From positions 186,001 through 250,000 of the forward strand of contig CAJNDS010002287.1 of assembly GCA_905221605.1 (NCBI GenBank): a DNA stretch of 64,000 nt, written 5' to 3'. Position 1 is the first letter of the stretch. The number at the start of each line of letters is the position of its first letter. The translations under genes and the position numbers were made by a program. This DNA is from Symbiodinium natans. Its lineage: Eukaryota; Sar; Dinophyceae; Suessiales; Symbiodiniaceae. The notes under the pieces were generated by a model, which was not told the origin of the DNA, did no database searches, and worked only from the letters and a program-made list of their open reading frames with translations. Below, piece by piece: positions 13,601 through 25,600 of the stretch.

Positions 13601-16600
13601 AAGCACCGAAAAGCAGAGCGTGGCGAAGCAGCAAGGGAAGGCCACAGAGACGAACGTCCACATCCCCTGACATCTTCCGAGGGCATGTTCTGGAGGGGAA
13701 GAACTCAGAGTTCAGTCTCCCAAGCTCCTGCGACTCTCGGGCATCGAGCACCAGGATGTCTCCACGGGTCATGAGTCGATCCTCGCGGCTTCGATGCCCC
13801 TTACAAAAACTCCTGGCTTTCTCCTCGAAGGGCCAATAGTACTCTCTGACTCTCATCCAAGACCTATCAGGGTGTTTTTTGTGGACTCCAACACCGTCTC
13901 TACATGCTACATTCTCTTGGCGCCTTCCGAAAATCAATAGTCGAAGCGCCATCAGTGGCAACAAAGCAGCTCGAGAAGAATGTGGAACGCCTTCCACCAC
14001 CTCCTCCCACTCGCCCAGCCTCCGTCGCCAAGGCGGCAAACACCGGTGAGCGTCGGACCTGCGACCAAAGTACAAGCACAGCACTCTCCATGTTCGAAGC
14101 GCCTATCTGAATACTATATCTTAAAATCGTGCGCATATACATAGTGTGGCAACAACTCCCACAAAAAAAAAAAAAAGGAGCCCGGCCCTGACAGTGACCG
14201 ACGCGTAGGCCGCTCTGGTCGGGTTGTCCACTGCGAAGGTCTCCACGGTGAAGTTGTAAAGGTTCCTTGCAAGGGTTCAGGCTTTAGGGTTCGGGTTTAG
14301 GGTTTAGGGTTTAGGGTTTAGGGTTTAGGGTTTAGGGCTTAGGGTTTAGGGCTCAGGGCTCAGGGCTTAGGGCTTAGGGCTTAGGGCTTAGGGCTTAGGG
14401 CTTAGGGCTTAGGGCTTAGGGCTTAGGGCTTAGGGCTTAGGGCTTAGGGTTTAGGGGTTAGGGTGTTGTAAAGGTTCCTTTCAAAAGGGGCTCCCCCAGG
14501 CCCTGTCCGAGAGCTTCCCCTCCTTAAGGTCTCAAGGGCTCAAGTTCTCAAGGGCACGATGTGGGTTCCTGGTCTCAGTGCTCTGGGCCTCAACGTAGTT
14601 AAGACAGGTGCACCTGAGGACCGGGAACATCGACCCACTCCCTGAGGACCCTGCACGTCGTCGCCGCTGCCAATGGGCTCCAGGACGAAGGGCGGGATGA
14701 CCAAGGAACGAGTGGTATAGACCTCGGGGGCACAAAACACGACGCGACGCAAAGGACCCTCCCGGCGACTCTCTTCCACTCTCTTCCTTGCCCCATGAAC
14801 ACCCCAGGACGCGTCGCACGAATGCCATTGTTGTGTGAGAACTGCATTCTGCAGGACCTTTGAAGTCTCATCGAAGCATCGTAGGCGAGGATCGAGAGTC
14901 GAAGGCTATGAGCTTATGAGGTTTTCTGAATATTTGTGAATGCTTATAAGGTCCTTCTGTCACTGAGTCTGCCGCAATGCCGTCCATAAACGGGAGGTCC
15001 TGCAAGGTCTGGAAAACTCAAGCGCTCCCGCGTTGCACAGGATTCGATCGCCCAAAGAGGCTCGAGACCTCTCAGTTGAGACATCGATCCTCGACAGTCC
15101 TGGTGTGCTCTCTTCAAGGGGAAAATGGCCCCTCCCAAAAAACTCGGCCTACAATACCATCCCAAATCAGATCCGTCTCAAGGGTTTTTGCGCATCATCC
15201 CAGACCCCCCAACAAAAATTTACACAGAAACAACCTTGGAACTCCAGAGAGGGAACCATTGCACTCAGCAAGGTCCAGCTGCCCAGTGGTCTCAGACCAG
15301 CGATAGCCCAGCTGCCGGGACACCGTGGAGCCTCGGGACTTCGTGTCGAGGGAGCTCCCTCTCTCTCTTCCACTTTTCCTTTAACAATAACCCTTGGGAT
15401 GTTCCCCCTTGTACTAACAGCCCTCAATAGGGACTATAGTACCCCCTATTAAAATCCCTTTTAAGGACTGTTAGTATAAGGGTGAACATCTCAAAATACC
15501 CCCCTTCCTGAAAAGGAGAGCCTCCGCAAGAACTCCCCAAGAGTGCTCTCTTTCCTCCAAGAGTGCTCCCTCTCTTCGCGAATATGCCAAGCAACGCGTC
15601 CTGTGTTGCAAGACTCTGTTGCACATCCGAAATTAGGAGTACCTCATTGGGGTCCTTCCTCTAAGGAAATCCTACCATTTGGGGACTACATTAGGTGTCC
15701 ATTTTTTCGTCTTGCACCCCCATTGTAGGAGAGACCGCTCTACACTGCTCATCCCATGCCATCATCCCATCTCAAAAAGAGTACATCTCGGCCCCTCGGC
15801 ACTCTGAAGGTATGCCGTTCGCCAGCAGGGACACTTGCTCCGTGCCTTGTTACACAGCTTGGGGAGTTTGCGGCTTTGTTTTTCCAGGCTGGAGGTGTTC
15901 GCTGGGTCTATGCTGATGATTTCCAGCAGGGTTCTTGCACTGCCCTATTGCACGGGAAGCTACGAACGAGTTTTTTTCCAGGCTGAGGTGTTTTCGTGTA
16001 CGGCTGGGGTGGACTCGTACACTCTTGGACTACTTGGACAGAAAGCAGAACGTGGGTGCCGGGCGGTTGACCAGCAGCTCTTTGGGCCCGAGGATGCTGA
16101 CCATGGGTGCCTTAAGCGCCAGTCTACGGGAGCCCAAGCGTACGTCCCCAAGTAAAGAAGAAGGCTGCTCGAATTGCTAGAAGACGGAAGAGAGAGCACT
16201 CTTTGCTCTGCATGCCCTTGCAGCATGAAAGCAGCCATGCGGAAGCTGAGACTGCCTCGTTCATCCGGGCTTGTGGGGTGTGTGTGTAGGTCAAATCGAG
16301 TAATACCGAGTATTGACACACGAACGCTTGCTGTTGCCCTCTGCACAGGAGTGTCAAACCGATGCAGAAAATGACGGCAATGCCAACAGGAAGTCGGCAC
16401 AGCAAATCAGCTCAAGCAAAGGCTGATGTCCCAAACAGAGAAAGCTTCGTCAGCGGAAACCATGAGGGTGCCTCGTCCGGCTGCATCAGGGGCTACATCA
16501 GGCTACATGATACATCTGATACATCAGCCCAGGCGCCGGAAAGTCGAGGGTCGTCACCTCCACCTTTGCAGAGCTCTCTCTGAGAAAGCAAAAAAGATCT

Positions 16601-19600
16601 CTCCTTTGAGCTTTTGGGTCCTGCAGGTGCGTTTACAGAGGCGAGGCCACAGCTGCACCTGCTTGATGCGTGGCCGGAAACTCCATGCTAATTTCTGGCC
16701 GAACTGCAAGTTCGAAAGTAAAGTCCGAACCTCCACTTCGAACTCCCTGTTCGACTGCACAAAGTCACCAAACTCCGTATGCTAGACACCTGCCGTTTTT
16801 CCCGGGCTCAGCAGCCAACCAGCTCGCTCTTGGAGAGGCCCCATCGACTGGTGACCTCAACACACACCAAGACGTTGAGGGCTTGGGCTGCTTGAGGGTT
16901 CTGGTGGGCATCTGCGAGCAGATCACGATTCCAGACCTGGCACACCCTGAGGGCATCCTAGAAACACAGTTTCCCCTTCTTGGGCAGTCGCCGAGGAAAA
17001 CATAAACGCCCGTAGTTTCCCTCCAGAGTTTCCCCTTCCTGCACGTGCCCGCCGAAAACGGGCCTGCCTGCCGAGGAAAAAGACAAGCGCGCATAGTTTC
17101 CCCCAACTGGAAAAGCAGCTTCCGCTTCCCAAACCAAAAACAAAACGCCCGTTTCCCTACATACAGATTCCCCTTTCCCGGGCCTGCTCGCAAAAAGAAA
17201 CAAGGCAGCTAGAAACACTATGACCGCCAAAAAACAAATTTCCCATTCCCGGGGGCCAAAAAAAGAAACGCCCACAGTTTTCCCCTAGAAACACAGGCGT
17301 CCCGCTTCCTGGGGCCTCTGCTGCGAAGAAGAGCAAAACAAAAGAAACCGCCCAGGGCTTCCTTGCACCCCCACCCATGCGCCAAGGAGCCGTGAGGTTG
17401 ATCATGAAGCCGACAGCCTCCTCCAAGTACTCGGGCGGGGAGACCAGCTGGCCATCGTTGAACTCAGCGTTGCGGTCAGGTGAGGGCAGGGCAGTGCTCT
17501 GCGACATTTCTTGAAGTGCTCAATGCTCAGCTCAACACACCTGAACACCTCGTACGGTACCTGCTCGGGCGCTCGCATCTGTTGTGTTCTTCAGCACGAA
17601 GCGGAAGAGATCCAGCGCGGTTTCTGGCGGCATGCTTGGGAAAGGCTATGAAAAGATTGCCAGGACAAGCTCACGATGCATGAGAGTGGAAGGAGTTTGG
17701 GGGGAAGGCCGCCCAGGGTTCCCGAAGTCCAAGAACTGGCCGAGCAGACGGTTGTAGATGCGCCCGGCCGGGTTGTTTGTGAGGTCCCGGTAGGAGACCA
17801 GCTCCCACCTGTCCACGCACTTCGTCGGACTTTGGGGATCTGAACGACTTGTCGCTTTTTGGAGATGTGAAAACTCAGTTTTGAGGTACCCTGGCTGCTG
17901 TCCCAAGACACCGGCCCCGACTGCAGAATTCTTCTGGCTCAAGAAGACCTTCTTGACTCCCCCTCCCCCCCGAAACTTCCAGAAACCCAAAGGACTGATG
18001 GAGCGTGGGGGTGCCTGTATGTGGCCTGCCCACCCAGAAAGTAGCTGTCGCTGGCCGAAAGCTGCAGAGGGCTGCACTCGTCGATCTGAGCGGGAATCGA
18101 AAGTTTCGGGAGACGAACTCTTCAACCTGCCTTCACACACCCCTCAGATGAGAGGAGGCCAGGAACCATATTTAAAGTAATCATAACTTAAGAAGAATCA
18201 TAATCATAATCATCATACTAATAAGAGTACCCCAACGAAATACTACTTGCTTAAGAACCCCAAAAAAACACACCATACTGCCCTTATAAACCATAATCAT
18301 CCCTATACTGCCCTTATGAACCATAATAATGCCAACACTGCCCTTATAAACCATAATAATCCCTATACTGCCCTTATAAGGAAGACCATGTTTTTTGTGT
18401 TTTGGAGGTTCTGAAGCAACTCGCAGTGAACTGTTCGAGTTCGCCTCCGTCGTCCCGGTGATGATCACCACCGGCTCCTCCAAGGGATCTGGCCTCAACT
18501 GAGGAGGATTTGCGTTAGGTGTGCAGCAATTTGGCTTTGTTTGGGAGGGGCGGAGGGGGGGGGAGAGAGGGGTTGTTTGGGGGGTCTCTTACTTCTGTTG
18601 TGGGATTCAATCTCAGCCTTCTGAATTTAGAAGCAGCTAGAGCCCCTCAGCCTGAGCTGCGCTGGGCCTCCGAGCAGGGAAATGGCGATGCCGCCCTGCG
18701 CGGCCATGGAGTACTCGTTGTCCTCGCGCCGCGTGGCCCAGGTGGTGGCCCGGGAGGCAATCACTGGACACGGGGCCTCGCCTGTGGCCGTGGGATTGTG
18801 TAGATGGTGTCCGCTTGGAGGAAGATCTGGTCACCCACCTGGCAATGAGGGCAGGCCGAGGTGCGCGACATAAGAGTTACCATACTGGGGGGTCCAGAAG
18901 AGAGAAGAAGCACCTGCCAACACACGACACATCACGACAACCTCTTGACCAAGAGGCCATCGTTTGAAAATCAAAGCGAAGCAAGGAAACCTGGGACCCA
19001 CATCTAGACTGCTGTTGGAAAGCCTTAAAGCGACCGTTTGTGGGCCCATAGGATAAACAGGGCGCAGGACTCCCGACAACAATTCCTGGTGGCCAGGCTC
19101 TGTACATGCCCCAATACCCCAACGCAAAGATCCAGGGGGGCATGTGACGTCTCAACAAGAACTTGGAACCTGGACGTCAAAGAGCCGCGGCAGCGAAATC
19201 TGGATCAGGTCATCGGAGGCCTTGAAACTCCGAGAGAGAGAGAAAGCACGAAGAACCCTTTGGAACCTTCCTGGGGCACTGGCCCATTTGCAGGACGTCT
19301 CTGGGAAGGGGCCCAGCAGAATCACCGTGTCCTGGCGAGTCGCATGTGCTCCGCGGTGAGACGCGCCTCTGAGGGTTCAAAGCTCAGCCCTCCCTGAGTC
19401 CCTTAAAAGAGTCCTCATCGAAGGTGTTGGCGCAATCCCAGGCATCGCCGGTGAGCTGCGTGGTGTAGTCGATGATGTCGGGCCTCAGGGGCGGGGGGGG
19501 GAGGGATTTTCAGATGTTCTGTCTCGGGGTTCTGCTGGAGGAGGCTTGGGGCTTCGAGCTTTTCAAGCACAACAGGAACTCCGCGTGACATGCCCCCTAG

Positions 19601-22600
19601 GTCCCTTGAAGTGGTGTGTGTTTGAAGTGGTGCGAGAATGCAAACCTCAATCCCAAACACCGCATGAAGTCCCACGAAACAATCCGACCGAGAAGTGGGC
19701 GCTCACGAACTAGGGTGCACGTCACATGACCCTAGCTCTGCTCCATAGTTGGACTCGCAACACTGACCCTCCTGAATTTCGAGCCTATCAAGCCTGCTGC
19801 ATTCCTGGCATTCCTCGCGTTCACCTCTCGCGTTCACCTCTCGCGTTCACCCTCGGTACCCCCGGAGCTTAGCCCAGCTTGGCAGGGCGAGTGGCACGAT
19901 GTCGTTGGTGGTGTCCAGCGGCAAGGCGCCGCGAAGAGTCGCACGGTCAAACTTCACGTCGATGGTCACGGCCTGCCCATCAAAAGGAAAGCAAGGGAAG
20001 CCTCGAATTGCGAAGCCTGACTCGGAACACTTCGCCATTCAAGCTAGCAAGCCTCTTGGGCTAAAAAAGCGCCTTGTACGTGCCACGACAGGAAGGTGAG
20101 TGACGCGGGAAGGCCGAGAGGCTAGAAGGGTCTCAAAGCTACAACCGCCACGGTAGCACGAAGGCAACACCTTTGAATGCGGGTTGTTTTGGGGGGCAAC
20201 TGAAGTCTGGCTGTTCTCGACAATAGCTTTTCATCGTGCTGGCATCAGCAAAGCAGCCCCCCCTTCTCCTTACGAGCCGCTTCCACCCGCATGATCCCTG
20301 CAAGCTAACGACAAGAAACAAATCTACCTATTCGAGTTGCGAGGAAAATCCACACGAGGAGCTACGACCCCCCTTGCCCCCGAACTCCAAACCCTAAACC
20401 CTAAACCCTAAACCCATAGACCAAGCGCCTCCATGCTGAAGCGCGCATAGACCAGGGCAGGTGCTGCCAGCGACAGCGGAATTCGCGGCTCCTGCCGGCG
20501 CAAAGAAGTCAAGCTGCTGTCCCACTTCGATTGCTCGGGGAGACGCTGGGACATTTGTTGGGCGTTTAGCGGGCTTTTGGAGATTGCCATGGATTTTCGT
20601 CTCTGCCTGCGATGCTTGTGCCCTTCTCCCCTTTGGCTGCAAACCCGCATGCCCCCACTCGGCTCCTTGTTGAAGATCGGCCTTGGCAGTGCCAGTGGAA
20701 GCACAAGGTTTAAAAACACGTGATGACAGCTTAGACAACCAGAATTCTGAAAAGAATCTGAGACCATCCCTCAACCCCGAAAAACCCCTTAAGCCCTAGA
20801 AGCACTAACGCCAGGCTGCGTGTAGGGAGACTTGTAGGAGACGGTGCCGTCGCACTCTGCCGGACACCAGTCCTGGCTTGAGAGAGCTTCGGGAGGGTGG
20901 GGGGCCTTTTCGAGGGCTGAGAAAAAGCGCTTCTCACCTTTGGTTACCCGAAAGCTCCCGGGAGCAGCTCCGAGGGCCATCCTAGAGGCCTTCTCGTTAC
21001 AGCACGTTACACGGCACCTTGCGGATCCTTAAGGCCCACCTCGGACTGAAGTCAAGAGCTGGGCCAAGGAAGGGAAGCACAAAAAAAAAAGTCTCCGATC
21101 TGACTTTAGCATGCGACACCAGCTTGCGCAGTAACACCTCATAAGCATTTTGAACACGCAGAAGGACATCCCTCCTGGCATCTGCCCCTGCAGAAGAGCC
21201 AATGGCAGTCCCCCCCCCCCCGTCGAAACCATCAGCAAACGTGTCGACAGCGGCAAAGTAAATCGGCTCGCGGATGTTGATCTGCGCAGGTGGCGTCAGG
21301 GACTTCTCTTTCTGGTGTAGGGGGGCTGAAGGGGCTGAAGGGGCCGAAGGGGCTGAAGGGGCTAAAGGACGTAAATCTGTTGAGGGGAGGACCAAGTTTG
21401 TGTTGAGCCTGAGGCGCTGCCCTACGCTACTCGAGGCATCGTACCTCACATTCACAAGTCGGTCGCACTGCTGTAGGGGCTAAGCGACAAGATAGCAAAT
21501 GTCTTTCCCCACACCCTCAAGACGATTGGCTCTGTCAGAGTTGCGCAGGTGCAGATCTCCCACTTTCTGCCAGGCAAGCTTAAGGTACTAGTAGGTGGAT
21601 TTCATATGAGAGCCTCCATGAGGATGGGTGGGTAGAGCTCCGGTGTCCTGGGCTCGGTGTAGTCGATCGGGTACTTCCTGGCGCCAAAGCTTGAGAAAAT
21701 TCTTTCAGGGGTGCCCCCCGAATGTTCCGGCGATGCAGGCAACCGAATCATGACCCTGTGGCCGCCTCATTCTCCGATGCCCTTACACCATGTAGCCCCA
21801 GAGAGAAGTCCAAGCCAGCACCCATAGTAATCAAGTAACGGAGCAGAGACTTGGCCTGAATTAGGGGAATCCTTTGTTCTCAACAACATCCCGATAGTGC
21901 TGGTTATGGGCATATGAAACCCCCTGAACCCCAGTGCAGTTTTGGGGGGAGGAGGGTGGGGAGGGGCGGGGGGGGGGAAAGGGGCAGGGGGAACAGGGAG
22001 ACCGCAACTGCGACTGCGCATCCGCTAGGATGTCCTGATCATGATGAAGCTCTTGTTGAAGAGATGCTCGCTGACAGCCTCGGCTTGGTACTGAGATCTC
22101 CCCTAGACCTCCTTGTGGGGGACCAAGCGGCTTCCAAAAAAAGGGGATGTCAAGACAAAAAAGTGCAACACGGCCCTTGCTAGGCCCTGGGGGCTCTGGG
22201 GTGCATGGTGCAACCTATGAGTCTTGGGAGGGTCCAAGAAAAAAGCCTTCGAAGAGAGTCACGCATCTTCCGGGTCCCTGGCCAAGCCGGGTGTCAGATA
22301 GAGGTCCCCAAAGTCCTCGCAGTCTGGGGCACGAGAGCAACAGACTCGGCGTTGAAGACCAATTGGAGATCTTCTCTACGGTGTGGATGCGGCTCTCGAG
22401 AAGGGTGCTCACACAGTAGAAGCCCACCGTAGACGCAACCAACCAAGCACAGCCAACTGCCCCGTAGGCCGCGTTCACACAGGGAAACGCTTCGCCTTTA
22501 CCCCTTCGGCCCCTTGGGCCCTCGGCCTCCGTCGGCACGAGCCGCTGCGGCCTCAGTCCCGGTTTCTTTGGGGAGTGCTTCTGAGTGGAACTCCCTTCAA

Positions 22601-25600
22601 CTGGTGTTGCCGGGTACATACCTCAACTTACCTCAACGACCGAAATCTCGCAGAAGCCTTCTCTGGGCGTCCGGACAGCGCTGGTGTGTACAGCCATTCC
22701 ACCCGCTTGGAGTTCTGCAAGAGCTCTAAAGTTGGGAAAACGCAGAGGATGACGGGGCCAGCTGTCTACTAAGAGAAAGATGCACGAGAAGCCATCGCTG
22801 CAGATATACAAGGCTTCCGTCAATAAGGTCGTTTCAGAGGAATGGTTGAAAATACTGCTGCTCGTAGAGGGCTCCACCATGTTCGAAAGGACTTGCTATG
22901 ACTTGCTGTGTTCCTCACGACGAACTGACCTGGAGCCTCCCTTCCCTGGCGGTGCGGAGGCTGGTTCCCCCAAGTCTCTGCGCCTGCCCCTGCTTCTGCT
23001 TGGCACAACGGCACATCCCCTGATCCCGAACTCAGCAAATCGCCAGTCCGAAAAGGCCCACCTTCACCCCCCTTCCCGAGATTGCTTCCGGGACATCCCT
23101 CCTCCACCGCATTGTAGTAGATCTTCGCGATCATGACCTACGCGGTCTGCAAAACAGAATACGTCGACCCGCGGCAAGTCGGCGACCCTTCTCGACCGGG
23201 ATGCTGCAGCTCAACTTGTCTAGCCGAAGTTCTCAGAAAACCTTCGGACATGCAACCCTGGAACAATCCCTTGCCCCTTGCGTGCTGCCCGGTAAGATAC
23301 GCAAGAGTGGTGAGCATGCGAGCCCCCGCAACACTGCAGCCTGAGCTACCCAAGTCGAGCTCTTCTCCCCCTCTGACCCCATGACAACAAGGTGAGCCCT
23401 TGGCAATCATCTGGTTTCCAGATCGGTGGCCAACGGCGATAACGTCCCCGTGCTTCTCGTTGACCTCCGAGCTCGCTATGTCTCTTAACCGAGGCTGAGT
23501 GGTGCTGGCAAGATGAAGCTTTCTACCGGCTCTCTGCAATTTGCGGGAGCAGACCGAATGCAGCATCCTTTGCGGAGGCTGGCCACGTGGGAGCAAGCTC
23601 GGCAAAGGGCAAGAAACGCCCAGAAAGACAGGAAAACGAGGCGCCCAGGCAAACAGCTTCAAAACAAAATAGAGACAAGGACGAAAAGCATGAAAGCTGA
23701 ACCCGCTAGTCCATGAGCCCTGCCAAGCCCCGTGCCATCAGCTGCAGCACAGTGAAGTCCAGGCCCTGGGCCTTGCGAGGGATCTGCTGAGCTCGTATCG
23801 ACATCTACGGAGTGGAGCTTGACGGTTCAGGGTTCAGGCGGCCCGTGACTTTGCGGGGCCTCGATGATGACCGCGTCGGGGACACTGATGAAGTAGACCC
23901 TCGACCTGTGTTTTGCCCATTCCCGGGTCGCGCTGGGGTTGAGGAGGTTTCGGGGGGAGAAGTCCTTGAGCCAGGACTCTGCACGGTCACTTGGGGGTCT
24001 GATGGGGTTTGGCGCAGCACTGGAGAAACACCCAACTTCTCAAGAGTTTGTTGACAATCACACACAAAAATAAATCCTGCCGCCTGCCCCCCCCCCCCAA
24101 GTCTGAAATAGCTCTCTCAGACTGGGTCTTCGCACTTCGTGTTCTTCAGCAATCCTGCTGGCTCTGCTTGGCAGAAGACAAACATATCCACACCTCAAAT
24201 GGGAGAGTAGCATAGGACGTCTGAAGGCTTTCGAGGCTTCAGAGCTGGCCGAGGGTTTCTTGGAGTGTAGGTGCGCTGAGAGCTTCGGGGCCTGTGAAGG
24301 AGTCAGCGCTGGGAGAGGGAAAGTCTCGAAAGTTCTTGGAGGAAGCTGTCAGAGCATGGTTCTTGCATGTTCTTGCTTTCGCTGTTGCCATGATAACAAT
24401 GCTGATAACAATTGATCTGTCGACTCTGTTTGCTGCTAAGACTCCAACGACTGCTCTTTTGAGACATTACGCCATCCTGGAACTGTGGGATGTTGACCCA
24501 CATTGACCCACTTTGACTTCACTTCAACCCCTCGGCGAGTGAACCTGCAAAAGCCTGACTCGCAATTGCTGCACCATGCCGGATTTCGGTAGAAAAGCAC
24601 GGTTCAGGGAAAAGGTTTAGGAAGTGCTTTGGCTTGCGTGGCAACCCGAACATCTGAAGGTAAGTGAAACCAAAACCCCTCAGAAAGCAACTTCTGCTTG
24701 CCACTTCGCAACCCCGTCAGTGGGCACAGAGATACGTCTTCAACCATAGCACCTCTGCAGCCCGAGGCCCCTGCCATTGCGCGAGAAGATCCCCGAGTTC
24801 GTGGTCCAGGCCATAAACCTAGGCTGCAGTTGCTGCTCGGAGTGGGGCGTCACCACCCAACCCCAGAGACCCTGAAATGCCATCCTCTCCATAGGAATCC
24901 ATCGGAATTTGAGGAAACCTAGGACCTAGGTCTTCAGCTCCGAGCTACATCAGGCATGGCAACAGAGCGCACACCCGAGCGTGGTCCAAAATCGTGCCCT
25001 TCGACGTTTATGCTGGCAAGGCAAAATAACCGCTTGGGGGGATCAAATCTGCTAGCCAAAGCGCAAGGCCTCCCAGGCTCGCTTGTTTAAAAGCCTAGGG
25101 GTTAGTCGTGGCAAGCAACTGCTCGGTCATCGTCTCAGCAAAGTTGATGATGGGCAGCTCCTGCACCCCAACAAAAACTTCACTGAAGGGTCAGCCTCGT
25201 GGGGTGACGGCGAAGTTTTGCTAGTTGAGATTCCCCCGGCCTCGTCGAACTCGATTTTCGGGTGGGTGATGTTGATCGTGTTGATGAAGGCGGTCCACAA
25301 GTAGTACCTGGCGCCACACAGCCAACCAAAGAAAGGAGGAAGCTTGGATCAGGAAGAACCCTTCTCCGATCATTGCGGTGTGCTTTCTGCTGGCAGCTGG
25401 CAACACAGCAGAGGCCGAAGAAGCGACTCTTCTAATCTTTAAGCAGAACAAGGCGCGCCACTGGAAAAGCAATCTCTGCAAAACTTACTCACATCTCCGC
25501 GGGCTCCTGGAATCCGAAAGTCGCTCAAGTCCTGCTAAGTCCTGCTGTAAAGCGATATGCCTGATATGTGCAAAGCGACGCCGGGCCCACACCCACGGCT

